From NCBI GenBank assembly GCA_902363675.1, contig CABJAV010000064.1, forward strand, positions 1 to 6,348: DNA of 6,348 nt, in the 5' to 3' direction. This DNA is from Lachnospiraceae bacterium. GTDB taxonomy: Bacteria; Bacillota; Clostridia; Lachnospirales; Lachnospiraceae. A model generated the notes under the pieces. The model searched no databases and had not been told where the DNA came from. It was given only the letters and a program-made list of their open reading frames with translations. A program made the position numbers and the translations under genes. This document shows, piece by piece, positions 1 through 5,497 of the stretch. Position 1 is the stretch's first letter. Each line of letters begins with the position of its first letter.

Positions 1-16
1 CGATTGAACAAAATCG

Positions 17-60
17 CTGCGCGATGGCCTGCCAAGGCTGTGGCGCAGTTTTATTTTTAT
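17..60 (+). terminator. possible rho-independent terminator or element-end hairpin
   Basis: CTGCGC (17-22) pairs with GCGCAG (43-48), and an inner GCCT/AGGC stem (27-30/35-38) closes a GCCA loop. The T-rich run TTTTATTTTTATT follows directly. On the plus strand this has the form of an intrinsic terminator for something entering from the left. The patch is much more GC-rich than its surroundings. Frame 1 is also open from base 1 to a TAA at 61-63 (20 codons), so the hairpin could instead lie inside the last codons of a gene that begins outside the window. The evidence does not decide between these. Confidence 0.35.
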
Positions 61-66
61 TAAAAA

Positions 67-142
67 GCAGTGGAATTACTTTTCATAATCCGTTATTGTT
101 AAGTTACCACACGAAACAACTGAACTAAGAAAGTTCCACTGC
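67..142. repeat. 76-bp segment bounded by 9-bp inverted repeats
   Basis: GCAGTGGAA at 67-75 is perfectly complementary to TTCCACTGC at 134-142; the 58 bases between are AT-rich. The segment carries the last 21 or so codons and the stop (76-78) of the truncated ParB-like gene, in the part with no ParB resemblance. It could be a small palindromic-ended insertion, an IS-end remnant or a recombination site. No target duplication or transposase is visible. Confidence 0.45.
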
Positions 143-441
143 CTATGATAAGAATAACATTTTCCAGTCTCTTCCGCAATCGGAATTATGACGCTACGAT
201 TACCAATCTTTTCAGCTGCAAATTTTCTTCTGTGACCCGATATAATCTCATAAGTCCCATCCTGCCTCGGTCTGACTATCAGAGGATTTAATATTCCATA
301 CTTCTTAATACTCTCCTGCAATTCAATCATCTGACTGTCCGCCTGAACCTTGAATGGATGGTTTACAAATCCCCGAAGTCTTTCCAGCTCAATCTCTACA
401 ACTCTTTCATCCTGATCCAGCAATTCTTTCTTTTCTTCCAT
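76..441 (-). CDS. truncated ParB/Spo0J-family N-terminal domain protein, probably a mobile-element remnant
   Basis: Reading from the ATG at 441 gives 121 residues; AAAGGAAG lies six bases upstream. A TTG two codons earlier (447) is possible but would overlap that RBS. Residues 15-80 have the ParB N-terminal (CTP-binding) pattern: an EIELERLRGF start, an NHPFKV stretch, a QMIELQESIKKYGILNPLIV helix-strand, and the phosphate-binding box GHRRKFAAEKIG at 69-80. Full-length ParB proteins continue with an ENxQR-type box and a helix-turn-helix; none of this is present. From about residue 84 the sequence is unlike ParB, and the last 21 residues fall in an inverted-repeat-bounded segment. The protein differs clearly from the chromosomal ParB in this window (GHRR versus GERR) and resembles the type found on plasmids and integrative conjugative elements (family recall, not searched). 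It lacks DNA-binding parts, so it is unlikely to work as a partition protein and is best viewed as a 3'-truncated, chimeric gene. Confidence 0.65.
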   Translation of the reverse strand: MEEKKELLDQDERVVEIELERLRGFVNHPFKVQADSQMIELQESIKKYGILNPLIVRPRQDGTYEIISGHRRKFAAEKIGNRSVIIPIAEETGKCYSYHRQWNFLSSVVSCGNLTITDYEK

Positions 442-465
442 AGGCAACTTCCTTTCCCTGAACGC

Positions 466-513
466 AAAAAAGCCCGTCCAGAATAGATTGTATTTCTCTA
501 ATCTGAACGGACT
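466..513 (-). terminator. rho-independent terminator just upstream of the parB-like fragment
   Basis: Read on the minus strand, AGTCCGT (513-507) pairs with ACGGGCT (477-471), with one U-G wobble. An inner AGATT/AATCT stem (504-500/489-485) sits above it, and six T (471-466) follow. It ends only 11 bases before the RBS of the ParB-like gene at 441, with no room for a promoter between. It either ends a transcript from the right, or is a leader attenuator for the ParB-like gene kept from its original element. Confidence 0.6.
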
Positions 514-518
514 CTTCC

Positions 519-711
519 GACAGGCCTGATATCACAGGCAAGAATATAGTGTTTTATTTCACTGCTTTTCCTAATTTTACACCTCAAAACTCATCCTACA
601 CTGTAGTTAATCCCTCTAGGTGACAGACCAGAAAATGTGAATCGGTGACAAACATCCATCCCCGCTGACAAAATCAGTATTGTCAACCTTGTTTCGCTGA
701 CAAATTTGTCA
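519..711. repeat. TGACA repeat cluster, likely the multiply repeated end of an insertion sequence (IS21-like pattern)
   Basis: This gene-free stretch contains four same-direction copies of a CG(C/G)TGACAAA-type motif on the plus strand: AGGTGACAGAC (619-629), CGGTGACAAAC (643-653), CGCTGACAAAA (663-673) and CGCTGACAAAT (695-705). Two are extended into inverted pairs: TGACAA/TTGTCA at 666-671/680-685, and a perfect 14-bp palindrome TGACAAATTTGTCA at 698-711. Several internally repeated transposase-binding motifs at one end is a known property of IS21-family elements; the assignment here is by pattern only. No transposase gene remains. The left part (519-618) shows only small hairpins (GCCTG/CAGGC at 532-547; CTACACTGTAG at 597-607). 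Iterons bound by the neighbouring ParB-type protein are an alternative. Confidence 0.4.
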
Positions 712-732
712 CTGAAATTGCAATTCTGCATG

Positions 733-767
733 AAAAAAGCGGCAATGAAACTATCTTCATTACCGCT
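733..767 (-). terminator. strong rho-independent terminator of the tRNA-Arg gene
   Basis: On the minus strand AGCGGTAATGAA (767-756) pairs over 12 bp with TTCATTGCCGCT (749-738), with one wobble pair. The loop is six bases and a six-T run (738-733) follows. It starts 10 bases after the tRNA 3' end, so it ends that transcript. It also marks the point where ordinary chromosome gives way to mobile-element debris. Confidence 0.85.
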
Positions 768-776
768 AAAAATGAG

Positions 777-848
777 CGTCTCCTATAGGAATCGAACCTA
801 CAATAGAGTCTTAGGAGGACCCCGTTATATCCATTTAACTAAGGAGAC
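777..848 (-). tRNA. tRNA-Arg (anticodon CCU)
   Basis: On the minus strand the 72 nt fold into a complete cloverleaf. The acceptor is GTCTCCT/AGGAGAC (7 perfect pairs) with discriminator G. The D stem is GTTA/TAAC with loop AATGGATA. The anticodon stem is GGGTC/GACTC (one G-U) around the loop CTCCTAA, giving anticodon CCU for the AGG codon. The variable loop is four bases, and the T arm is GTAGG-TTCGATT-CCTAT (one G-U). The 3' CCA is not encoded and would be added after transcription, which is common in this group. A promoter lies upstream at 932-960 and a terminator immediately downstream, so it appears to be an independent single-tRNA transcription unit. A degenerate tandem copy lies upstream at 958-1065. 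Confidence 0.92.
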
Positions 849-928
849 AAATGCCGTATTTTCGGGCTTTTCAGCTCTTTTGGCTCCGGCTGCCATATCT
901 ATGAATTCAATCACTCTTGTGATGAATT
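824..928 (-). repeat. direct repeat, copy A: tRNA-Arg 5' part plus leader
   Basis: Aligns without gaps to 1041-1145 at a constant offset of 217 bp. Over the 80 bases outside the tRNA (849-928) I count six differences. The unit contains the 5' part of the tRNA, the motif AAATGCCGTATTTTC, the GC-richer GGCTCCGGCTGCC and a small ATCAC/GTGAT hairpin. In copy A it lies between the promoter and the tRNA, so it would be the transcribed leader removed on 5' maturation. Confidence 0.85.
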
Positions 929-931
929 TCC

Positions 932-960
932 ATTGTATCTTATTTTGACATTCAGGTCAA
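932..960 (-). promoter_or_regulatory. sigma-A-type promoter for tRNA-Arg
   Basis: Minus strand: -35 TTGACC (960-955), 17-nt spacer, -10 TACAAT (937-932); each hexamer matches consensus at 5 of 6 positions. Transcription would start near 925, about 77 nt before the mature tRNA 5' end. The -35 box overlaps the 3' end of the degenerate tRNA copy. In the matching place for that copy, the -10 hexamer reads TACAGG and no -35 is evident. Confidence 0.6.
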
Positions 961-1065
961 TCCCTGTTGGAATCGAACTCTGACTTATCACTTTCCAACT
1001 TCCATAAGTCTCAACCATGATTGAACCTTAGGAGGCGCTTGTTATATCCATTTAACTACGAGAAC
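958..1065 (-). pseudogene. degenerate tRNA-Arg(CCU) copy with a net 36-nt insertion
   Basis: The 5' half is well kept on the minus strand: GTTCTCG acceptor strand, GTTA/TAAC D stem and anticodon loop CTCCTAA (1034-1028). The 3' half aligns to the intact tRNA at offset 181 instead of 217, so 36 nt have been added between anticodon loop and T loop. The anticodon stem is broken (AGCGC against GGTTC). The T loop TTCGATT survives, but its stem partner GTTGG lies 17 nt away from it. The acceptor has only five of seven possible pairs, two of them wobbles. The inserted zone contains a perfect GACTTAT/ATAAGTC inverted repeat (982-988/1004-1010). It has no good promoter of its own. It is most likely non-functional. 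Confidence 0.55.
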
Positions 1066-1145
1066 AAATGCCGTATTTTCAAGCTTTTCAGCTCTTTTGG
1101 CTCCGGCTGCCATATTTATGAATCCAATCACTTATGTGATGAATT
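1041..1145 (-). repeat. direct repeat, copy B: tRNA-Arg 5' part plus leader
   Basis: Partner of 824-928 (offset 217). It ends about 10 bases after the stop codon of the DUF3881-like gene at 1155, so here the leader sequence forms that gene's 3' untranslated region. Covers the 5' end of the degenerate tRNA and its upstream leader. The ATCAC/GTGAT hairpin stem is retained with a changed loop. Confidence 0.85.
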
Positions 1146-1154
1146 ACCTGTATT

Positions 1155-2027
1155 TTATTCCAAACAAAGACTTCCCTGCATCCAGATGTTTCCTTTGAAA
1201 CGTCTTCCGATTGCCGGCTCACCCAGCAAATCTTTTTCATTGATGCAGATATCAAATACAATATCATTGCATTCAATGTTCATCGCATAGATTGTCTCGT
1301 TTGTATACTTATTTATAAGACGCGTAAAATCCAATATTTCTCCTAAAATCGTATACTGATCACTTTCAATTCCAAATGGCATAAAAGTGGATTTTACAAT
1401 GCTTAGTACATCCTCTTTTTCAATTCTTTTTGTAATGAGAGCATATGTATCCATATCTTCTAATGTCAGGCTTTCGATGGCATCTTCATCACCCTCTCTG
1501 GCCTGCGCCATCAACTGATTGCGCTGTTCCCGATTAGGTATTCCGGCTTTTGCTTTCTTCGCCTTATCAAGTATAGGACACAAAATTTTTCCTTCAACAG
1601 ATAATCCGGCTAATCTTGCTCCATAATGTACTGCCGAAAATCTGCTATTTGTTTCCGCAAGATAATCTGCCACATTCTGCAGATAAAAAATCATTGTTAC
1701 GCCGATGTTTAATTCATCACACACACCTGCATAGGATTCTTTTTCTGCATGCTTTTCAACTTCAATCTGCTCATTTGTAGAGATACGCGTTCCTAATAAG
1801 TAAGGGTAATAATATTCCATTTCAAACGAATCGTCATCCTGATAATTACCGCGGACCGTAATACCAATATTAGAAGCAAATGATCTTGATAATTCTGCGA
1901 ATTCATTGCCTTCGGAATCTTTGGTAATTTTCATCATTTCCGGATGTTCAACAATTTCATCCAGTATAATTTCCAGATCTTTTTTTCGTATGTTAGAAAA
2001 TCCGATTGCCCGCAAAAACTTATGCAC
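1155..2027 (-). CDS. DUF3881-like conserved hypothetical protein
   Basis: The 290-residue protein starts at a GTG (2027); AAGGGG lies seven bases upstream and fixes the start. I recognise the MHKFLRAIGFSNI opening and overall length as those of the DUF3881 family, largely confined to Lachnospiraceae and of unknown function; this is recall, not a search. No signal peptide or membrane segment is visible, so it is probably cytoplasmic. Visible parts are an N-terminal basic stretch, an acidic/aromatic segment DDDSFEMEYYYPYLLG (residues 64-79), a hydrophobic GVTMIFYLQN (about 108-117), a charged helical middle part rich in K, R, E and D (about 155-215), and a C-terminal ICINEKDLLGEPAIGRRFKG segment (about 259-278). 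It follows the HD-GYP gene by 60 nt in the same direction, so it may be co-transcribed or use the candidate promoter at 2082-2110. No strong terminator follows; its 3' end abuts the tRNA-Arg repeat. Real coding is very likely; function unknown. Confidence 0.85.
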   Translation of the reverse strand: MHKFLRAIGFSNIRKKDLEIILDEIVEHPEMMKITKDSEGNEFAELSRSFASNIGITVRGNYQDDDSFEMEYYYPYLLGTRISTNEQIEVEKHAEKESYAGVCDELNIGVTMIFYLQNVADYLAETNSRFSAVHYGARLAGLSVEGKILCPILDKAKKAKAGIPNREQRNQLMAQAREGDEDAIESLTLEDMDTYALITKRIEKEDVLSIVKSTFMPFGIESDQYTILGEILDFTRLINKYTNETIYAMNIECNDIVFDICINEKDLLGEPAIGRRFKGNIWMQGSLCLE

Positions 2028-2081
2028 TTGCGTTCCCCTTTCTAATACAAATGATTTTTCTCAAATAACTCTCTTCCGCCC

Positions 2082-2110
2082 ATTGTATCATACAATCTGG
2101 AGAATTGAAA
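2082..2110 (-). promoter_or_regulatory. possible promoter for the DUF3881-like gene
   Basis: Minus strand: TTTCAA (2110-2105, only 3 of 6 to consensus), 17-nt spacer, then TACAAT (2087-2082) preceded by TG one base before it (extended -10). It overlaps the last codons of the HD-GYP gene, and the ATTGTA/TACAAT inverted repeat around that stop codon also includes the -10. The weak -35 keeps confidence low. Confidence 0.33.
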
Positions 2111-3113
2111 TATTCTTTTCTAACATTAGATTATGTTTTTTCTTTTTTTCATCGTCAGCAATTAAAACAATTGGATTTTTCGGATCATCTGTCTGTGAAA
2201 TCACAACAGCTTTCTCTCCGTTACTTATTTCAACTGTTGTTCCAACCGGATAGTATGCAATACCCGAAAGAAGACTTTTTACAATTTTTTTATCAAAAAG
2301 TGTTCCCGTCTCATCGGTTATTCTTTCAATCGCATTTTGCACAGACATGAGTTTACATTCCATTCCCGATATATAACAATCAAAAGCATCACATGCCTGG
2401 ATAATTTTGCATTCCAACTCCCGATTCTTTTGCCTCATCGGAAATCCGCTTCCATTCATTCTTTCATGGTGAGACAAAACCATTTTACGTGCAATATCCG
2501 GCACCCAGCTTTCTTCCTCTAAAGCTGAGAATCCCATAATTGTGTGTTTTTTATACTCAAACACTTCTACCGGGTCTACTTTTTCCCAGTCCTGATTTTC
2601 ATATTTCGTTGTAATATAACGAATACCAATATCATGAAGAAGACATCCCAATGCAATATTATATTGATTATCTCTATCCACTTCCAGTTTACGTGCCACA
2701 TTAATTGCCAATAAAGTAACCATAACTGTGTGCTCATAGAGGTTTGCTGTACGCTCACCCATGTCAATTACCAAATTCATTGGCATCTCATTCATTACTT
2801 TAACAATTTCATTGGCAATCATTTCAAACTCACGCAATGACTTATTGGAATGATAGATATGATTCTCCATTATTTTTTTTACACGTTCAATAATCCTCTC
2901 CAAATTGGTTCGGTCAATAATGGTATTTGGATTTTCCAAATTTTCATACGGATCCTCTACCATTAATGTTTCAATTTCCAATGACTGAATCAAAGGAATA
3001 TACTCCTCTTTTAAAACAGTTCCTTTTGGAATAAGCACTATATTTTCATTTGTCAGTATTGGTTCTGCCAAAACTTCATTGCCATTTAAGCCACTAACTG
3101 ACTTTATCTTCAT
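2088..3113 (-). CDS. HD-GYP domain protein, putative cyclic-di-GMP phosphodiesterase with modified signature
   Basis: The 341-residue protein starts at the ATG at 3113, with GGGGTG five bases upstream. Residues 1-55 match the N-terminal module common in Firmicute HD-GYP proteins (GNEVLAEPIL, IPKGTVLKEEYI). The HD-GYP domain spans about 115-290. Metal-ligand candidates are H128 (YEHT), H160-D161 (LLHDIG), H190 (KKHTIMG), H215-H216 (SHHER) and D242 (ACDAFD). A short beta-rich tail (YPVGTTVEISNGEKAVV onward) follows, as is usual. HD-GYP enzymes hydrolyse cyclic di-GMP to pGpG or GMP. Two deviations stand out: the lysine normally after HDIG is isoleucine (HDIGIRY), and GYP is GFP (221-225, GSGFP). 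Metal binding looks intact, but catalysis or specificity may be altered. No receiver or sensor domain and no membrane segment are present. The gene follows the DUF4446 gene by 15 nt, so it is probably in the par operon. Confident of family, unsure of activity. Confidence 0.88.
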   Translation of the reverse strand: MKIKSVSGLNGNEVLAEPILTNENIVLIPKGTVLKEEYIPLIQSLEIETLMVEDPYENLENPNTIIDRTNLERIIERVKKIMENHIYHSNKSLREFEMIANEIVKVMNEMPMNLVIDMGERTANLYEHTVMVTLLAINVARKLEVDRDNQYNIALGCLLHDIGIRYITTKYENQDWEKVDPVEVFEYKKHTIMGFSALEEESWVPDIARKMVLSHHERMNGSGFPMRQKNRELECKIIQACDAFDCYISGMECKLMSVQNAIERITDETGTLFDKKIVKSLLSGIAYYPVGTTVEISNGEKAVVISQTDDPKNPIVLIADDEKKKKHNLMLEKNISILQIV

Positions 3114-3128
3114 ACTTGCACCCCATTG

Positions 3129-3638
3129 TTATTTTGTAGCAGTTTTCTCTACCTCCATGGCCATATTTAACGCTTCCTGCTCTTCCTCTGCTAAAACAAT
3201 AATGGAATTACCATCAATAATTTCTTTGATATAAGTATAACAACCCTCTCTGCTATGTACTGCATTCAATACAAATCCATCATTGGATGCATTTAACAAT
3301 GCCAGAGAAAAACTAAGTTTTCCTCCCATTTCATTAAAGGCGTCATACTTTACCAAACCAACTTTCTGAAAGGTAAATTTCATATTGTTGACCACATTTT
3401 TAATATTCTTTTCATTCGCTGCATTTGCCTCAACCAAAGAATCTATCTGGTTCAGTTTCTTTACCAATGTCTCTTCCAATGATTTTGCATTTTTGCCGCT
3501 CATAAATTTTTTATACTTCTTTTTCATCTTACTGGTTTGAACCATGTTTACAATTACAAGAATAAATAAAACAATGCAAAATCCTGCAAGTCCTAAAATA
3601 ATGTAATCGGAATCAAACCCTAAATATTGTGAAATCAT
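3129..3638 (-). CDS. DUF4446 family membrane-anchored coiled-coil protein
   Basis: The 169-residue protein starts at the ATG at 3638, with AGGAGA six bases upstream. One membrane segment lies near the N terminus (about 12-33, YIILGLAGFCIVLFILVIV), followed by a basic cluster (SKMKKKYKKFM), suggesting that the rest is cytoplasmic. Residues 50-90 are predicted helical/coiled-coil (SLEETLVKKLNQIDSLVEAN). The C-terminal domain (about 92-160) carries the FQKVGLVKYDAFNEMGGKLSFSLALL-type core typical of DUF4446, ending with IIVLAEEEQEALNMA. Genes of this family are found next to parAB in many Clostridia, but the function is unknown. It lies 59 nt after parB and 15 nt before the HD-GYP gene, consistent with co-transcription. 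A link between the membrane and the segregation machinery is an inference from position alone. Confidence 0.87.
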   Translation of the reverse strand: MISQYLGFDSDYIILGLAGFCIVLFILVIVNMVQTSKMKKKYKKFMSGKNAKSLEETLVKKLNQIDSLVEANAANEKNIKNVVNNMKFTFQKVGLVKYDAFNEMGGKLSFSLALLNASNDGFVLNAVHSREGCYTYIKEIIDGNSIIVLAEEEQEALNMAMEVEKTATK

Positions 3639-3697
3639 ATTTACTCTCCTATTCTATTGTCCTATATTTTTATGTATTTTTAAATAGGATATTATAC

Positions 3698-4612
3698 CTA
3701 TTTTTGCACTGTTCTGAGCAAATCGATAATCCGATCGAGTTCATCCTGCGAATAATACTCGATTTCTACCTTACCTTTTTCCTCATCTTTGTGATTAATA
3801 CTAACTTTAGTTCCCAGAATGCCCTTCATCTGTTCTTCCAAATCATGATAAATAGCCTCTAATTTTGGATCAATCTCTTTTCGAACATTTGTTCTATTTT
3901 TCTTTTCATTTTGGATGCTCTTTACTAATTTTTCTGTATCTCTTACACTAAGCTTTTCATCAAATATCTTTTGTGCTAATACATACTGCTTTTCCTGATC
4001 ATCAATTCCAAGAAGTGCACGGGCATGTCCGGTTGTCAGCATTTCATCAATTACCATTTGTTGCACTTTATCATTTAATTTTAACAGACGCATTGCATTT
4101 GTAACTGCTGTTCGACTTTTTGAAACCCTTTCTGCAACCTCATCCTGTTTCAAATTAAATTCAGTAAGAAGTCTCTTATATGCCATGGCTTCTTCAATTG
4201 GATTTAAATCTTCCCTTTGAATATTTTCAATCAATGAGATTTCCATAATTTCCTGTGCAGTTAATTTTTTGATGATTACCGGTATTTTTTTAACACCAGC
4301 TAATTTAGCAGCTCTCCATCTTCTCTCTCCCGCTATAATCTCGTAATAATCATCCTTTTCCTGTACTAATAAAGGCTGTAATACACCAAACTGTTTAATA
4401 GACTCTGCCAACTCTAACAATGCATCTTCATCAAATTTTTGTCTTGGCTGTTCTCTATTTGGTTCAACTTTTGTAATATCCATCATCACAGCATCCGCCG
4501 CATGTTCACTCTTTAATTTTACTTGTGATTCTGTTTTTGTCACTTGTTTTGTACTTACCTTATCGGCAATCAGAGAATCCAACCCTTTTCCTAATCCTTT
4601 TTTTACTGCCAT
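3698..4612 (-). CDS. parB: chromosome-partitioning protein ParB (Spo0J), CTP-dependent parS-binding clamp
   Basis: Start chosen at ATG 4612, giving 304 residues: AAGGA lies six bases upstream, and the protein then opens with MAVKKGLGKGLDSLI, the usual ParB N terminus that stimulates the ParA ATPase. An in-frame ATG at 4627 overlaps the parA stop (TAATG) but has a poor RBS. Residues 43-115 form the N-terminal CTP-binding domain, with NREQPRQKF (52-60) and the GERRWRAA box (95-102). The second conserved box is ENIQREDLNPIEEA (129-142). A helix-turn-helix for parS recognition lies at about 155-179 (KQDEVAERVSKSRTAVTNAMRLL). The last 50 or so residues would be the dimerisation domain. All family landmarks are present. 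ParB loads at parS, spreads on DNA and recruits SMC and ParA; the parS consensus site is 85 nt upstream of parA, so binding there could also influence parAB expression. Confidence 0.96.
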   Translation of the reverse strand: MAVKKGLGKGLDSLIADKVSTKQVTKTESQVKLKSEHAADAVMMDITKVEPNREQPRQKFDEDALLELAESIKQFGVLQPLLVQEKDDYYEIIAGERRWRAAKLAGVKKIPVIIKKLTAQEIMEISLIENIQREDLNPIEEAMAYKRLLTEFNLKQDEVAERVSKSRTAVTNAMRLLKLNDKVQQMVIDEMLTTGHARALLGIDDQEKQYVLAQKIFDEKLSVRDTEKLVKSIQNEKKNRTNVRKEIDPKLEAIYHDLEEQMKGILGTKVSINHKDEEKGKVEIEYYSQDELDRIIDLLRTVQK

Positions 4613-4626
4613 ATTCTGTCCTTCCA

Positions 4627-5397
4627 TTAATCCAAATCTTTTCTATTAATAATTTCTTTTGCCAGCTTTCGATAGCTCTCTGCTCCAGCTGATTTAGAAT
4701 CATACATATTTATAGGAAGTCCATAGGATGGAGCTTCTGCTAAACGAATGTTTCTTGGAATCATTGTTTCATAAATTTTTGCATCAAGGTTTTCTTTAAC
4801 ATTCTCTACTACCTGATTTGATAAATTTGTTCTTACATCATACATCGTAAATACAATGCCTTCAATCTGAAGATTTGGATTTAATCTTTCTTGAACAAGG
4901 TTAATTGTATGAATCAATTGACTCAATCCTTCCAAAGCATAATATTCACACTGAATTGGAACCAATACCGTATCTGCTGTTGTCATTGCATTAACGGTAA
5001 GCATATTCAGGGAAGGCGGACAATCAATAATAATATAATCATAATCATCCCGAATATAATCTACTGCTGTTTTTAAGATATATTCCTTATCATTTATGCC
5101 TAGTAACTCAATCTCAGCTCCAGCAAGATTCACATTTGATGCAATAATTTTAAGATTATCAACAACGGTATTATTCATACTTTCATTGATTGTGCACTCA
5201 TCTAACATAAGTTCATACACAGTATTTTCCACTTCATTTTTATCAACGCCCAATCCACTTGTCATATTTCCCTGTGGATCCAAATCAATTGCCAATACTT
5301 TCTTTTTACTTTCTGCCAAACAGGCTGCCAGATTAATTGCTGTAGTGGTTTTTCCTACTCCACCTTTCTGGTTTGCAATCGCAATTATTCTTCCCAT
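4627..5397 (-). CDS. parA: chromosome-partitioning ATPase ParA (Soj)
   Basis: Start chosen at ATG 5397, giving 256 residues, close to the usual Soj length; AAGGAG lies 12 bases upstream. An in-frame TTG at 5433 would add 12 lysine-rich residues, but it falls only about six bases after the predicted transcription start. The deviant Walker A motif KGGVGKTT is at 11-18, Walker A' AIDLDPQGN at 36-44 (D40), and Walker B IIIDCPP at 122-128 (D125). The C-terminal RNIRLAEAPSYG segment is typical of chromosomal Soj and carries arginines in the region used for DNA binding. There is no N-terminal helix-turn-helix, so this is the short (type Ib/chromosomal) ParA form. It binds nucleoid DNA as an ATP dimer, drives parS-ParB segregation, and in Bacillus relatives also controls DnaA. 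The gene is followed immediately by parB, with 14 nt between its stop and the preferred parB start. Confidence 0.96.
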   Translation of the reverse strand: MGRIIAIANQKGGVGKTTTAINLAACLAESKKKVLAIDLDPQGNMTSGLGVDKNEVENTVYELMLDECTINESMNNTVVDNLKIIASNVNLAGAEIELLGINDKEYILKTAVDYIRDDYDYIIIDCPPSLNMLTVNAMTTADTVLVPIQCEYYALEGLSQLIHTINLVQERLNPNLQIEGIVFTMYDVRTNLSNQVVENVKENLDAKIYETMIPRNIRLAEAPSYGLPINMYDSKSAGAESYRKLAKEIINRKDLD

Positions 5398-5445
5398 TCT
5401 AGTTTTTTTCTCCTTAATTATTATTTTACCCAATTGTTCTTTTTC

Positions 5446-5474
5446 ATTATATCACTCTTCATATTGCATTGCTA
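5446..5474 (-). promoter_or_regulatory. extended -10 promoter for parA-parB
   Basis: Minus strand: TATAAT (5451-5446), perfect -10, preceded by TGA as an extended -10 (TGATATAAT). A 17-nt spacer separates it from a weak -35 TAGCAA (5474-5469). Start of transcription is predicted near 5439, leaving about a 42-nt leader before the parA ATG at 5397. The parS site ends eight bases upstream of the -35, so ParB bound there could affect RNA polymerase. Confidence 0.6.
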
Positions 5475-5481
5475 TATAAAA

Positions 5482-5497
5482 TGTTTCACGTGAAACA
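5482..5497. promoter_or_regulatory. parS: parS centromere site (perfect consensus)
   Basis: TGTTTCACGTGAAACA is an exact match to the 16-bp parS consensus of Bacillus-type chromosomes. The perfect palindrome extends four bases on each side (5478-5501, 24 bp). It is the loading site for the ParB encoded at 3698-4612 and lies 85 nt upstream of the parA start. Only one full site is visible in the window. Confidence 0.96.

Noticed and set aside
619..711. CRISPR-like array
   Set aside because: The repeated core is only about 10 bases with irregular spacing (24, 20 and 32 bases) and no cas genes.
777..848. tRNA-Arg as an attachment site for an integrated element
   Set aside because: The tRNA keeps its own terminator just downstream, and I see no integrase gene and no direct repeat of the tRNA 3' end on the left side.
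706..948. Plus-strand 80-codon frame over the tRNA-Arg region
   Set aside because: It runs antisense through the tRNA, its terminator and its leader; no RBS and no protein family resemblance.
1021..1290. Plus-strand 89-codon frame
   Set aside because: Crosses the degenerate tRNA copy and the antisense of the DUF3881-like gene; a shadow frame.
3650..3685. TCCTAT/ATAGGA hairpin after parB as a terminator
   Set aside because: Only six pairs with an AT-rich 18-base loop and no T-run after the stem on the minus strand.
3691..3696. TATAAT hexamer between parB and the DUF4446 gene as an internal promoter
   Set aside because: The only -35 candidate (TTGCTC) is weak and 19 nt away, with no extended -10; chance is likely in AT-rich DNA.
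5096..5479. Plus-strand 127-codon frame opposite parA
   Set aside because: Entirely antisense to the conserved parA N-terminal half and promoter; composition is that of a complementary shadow.
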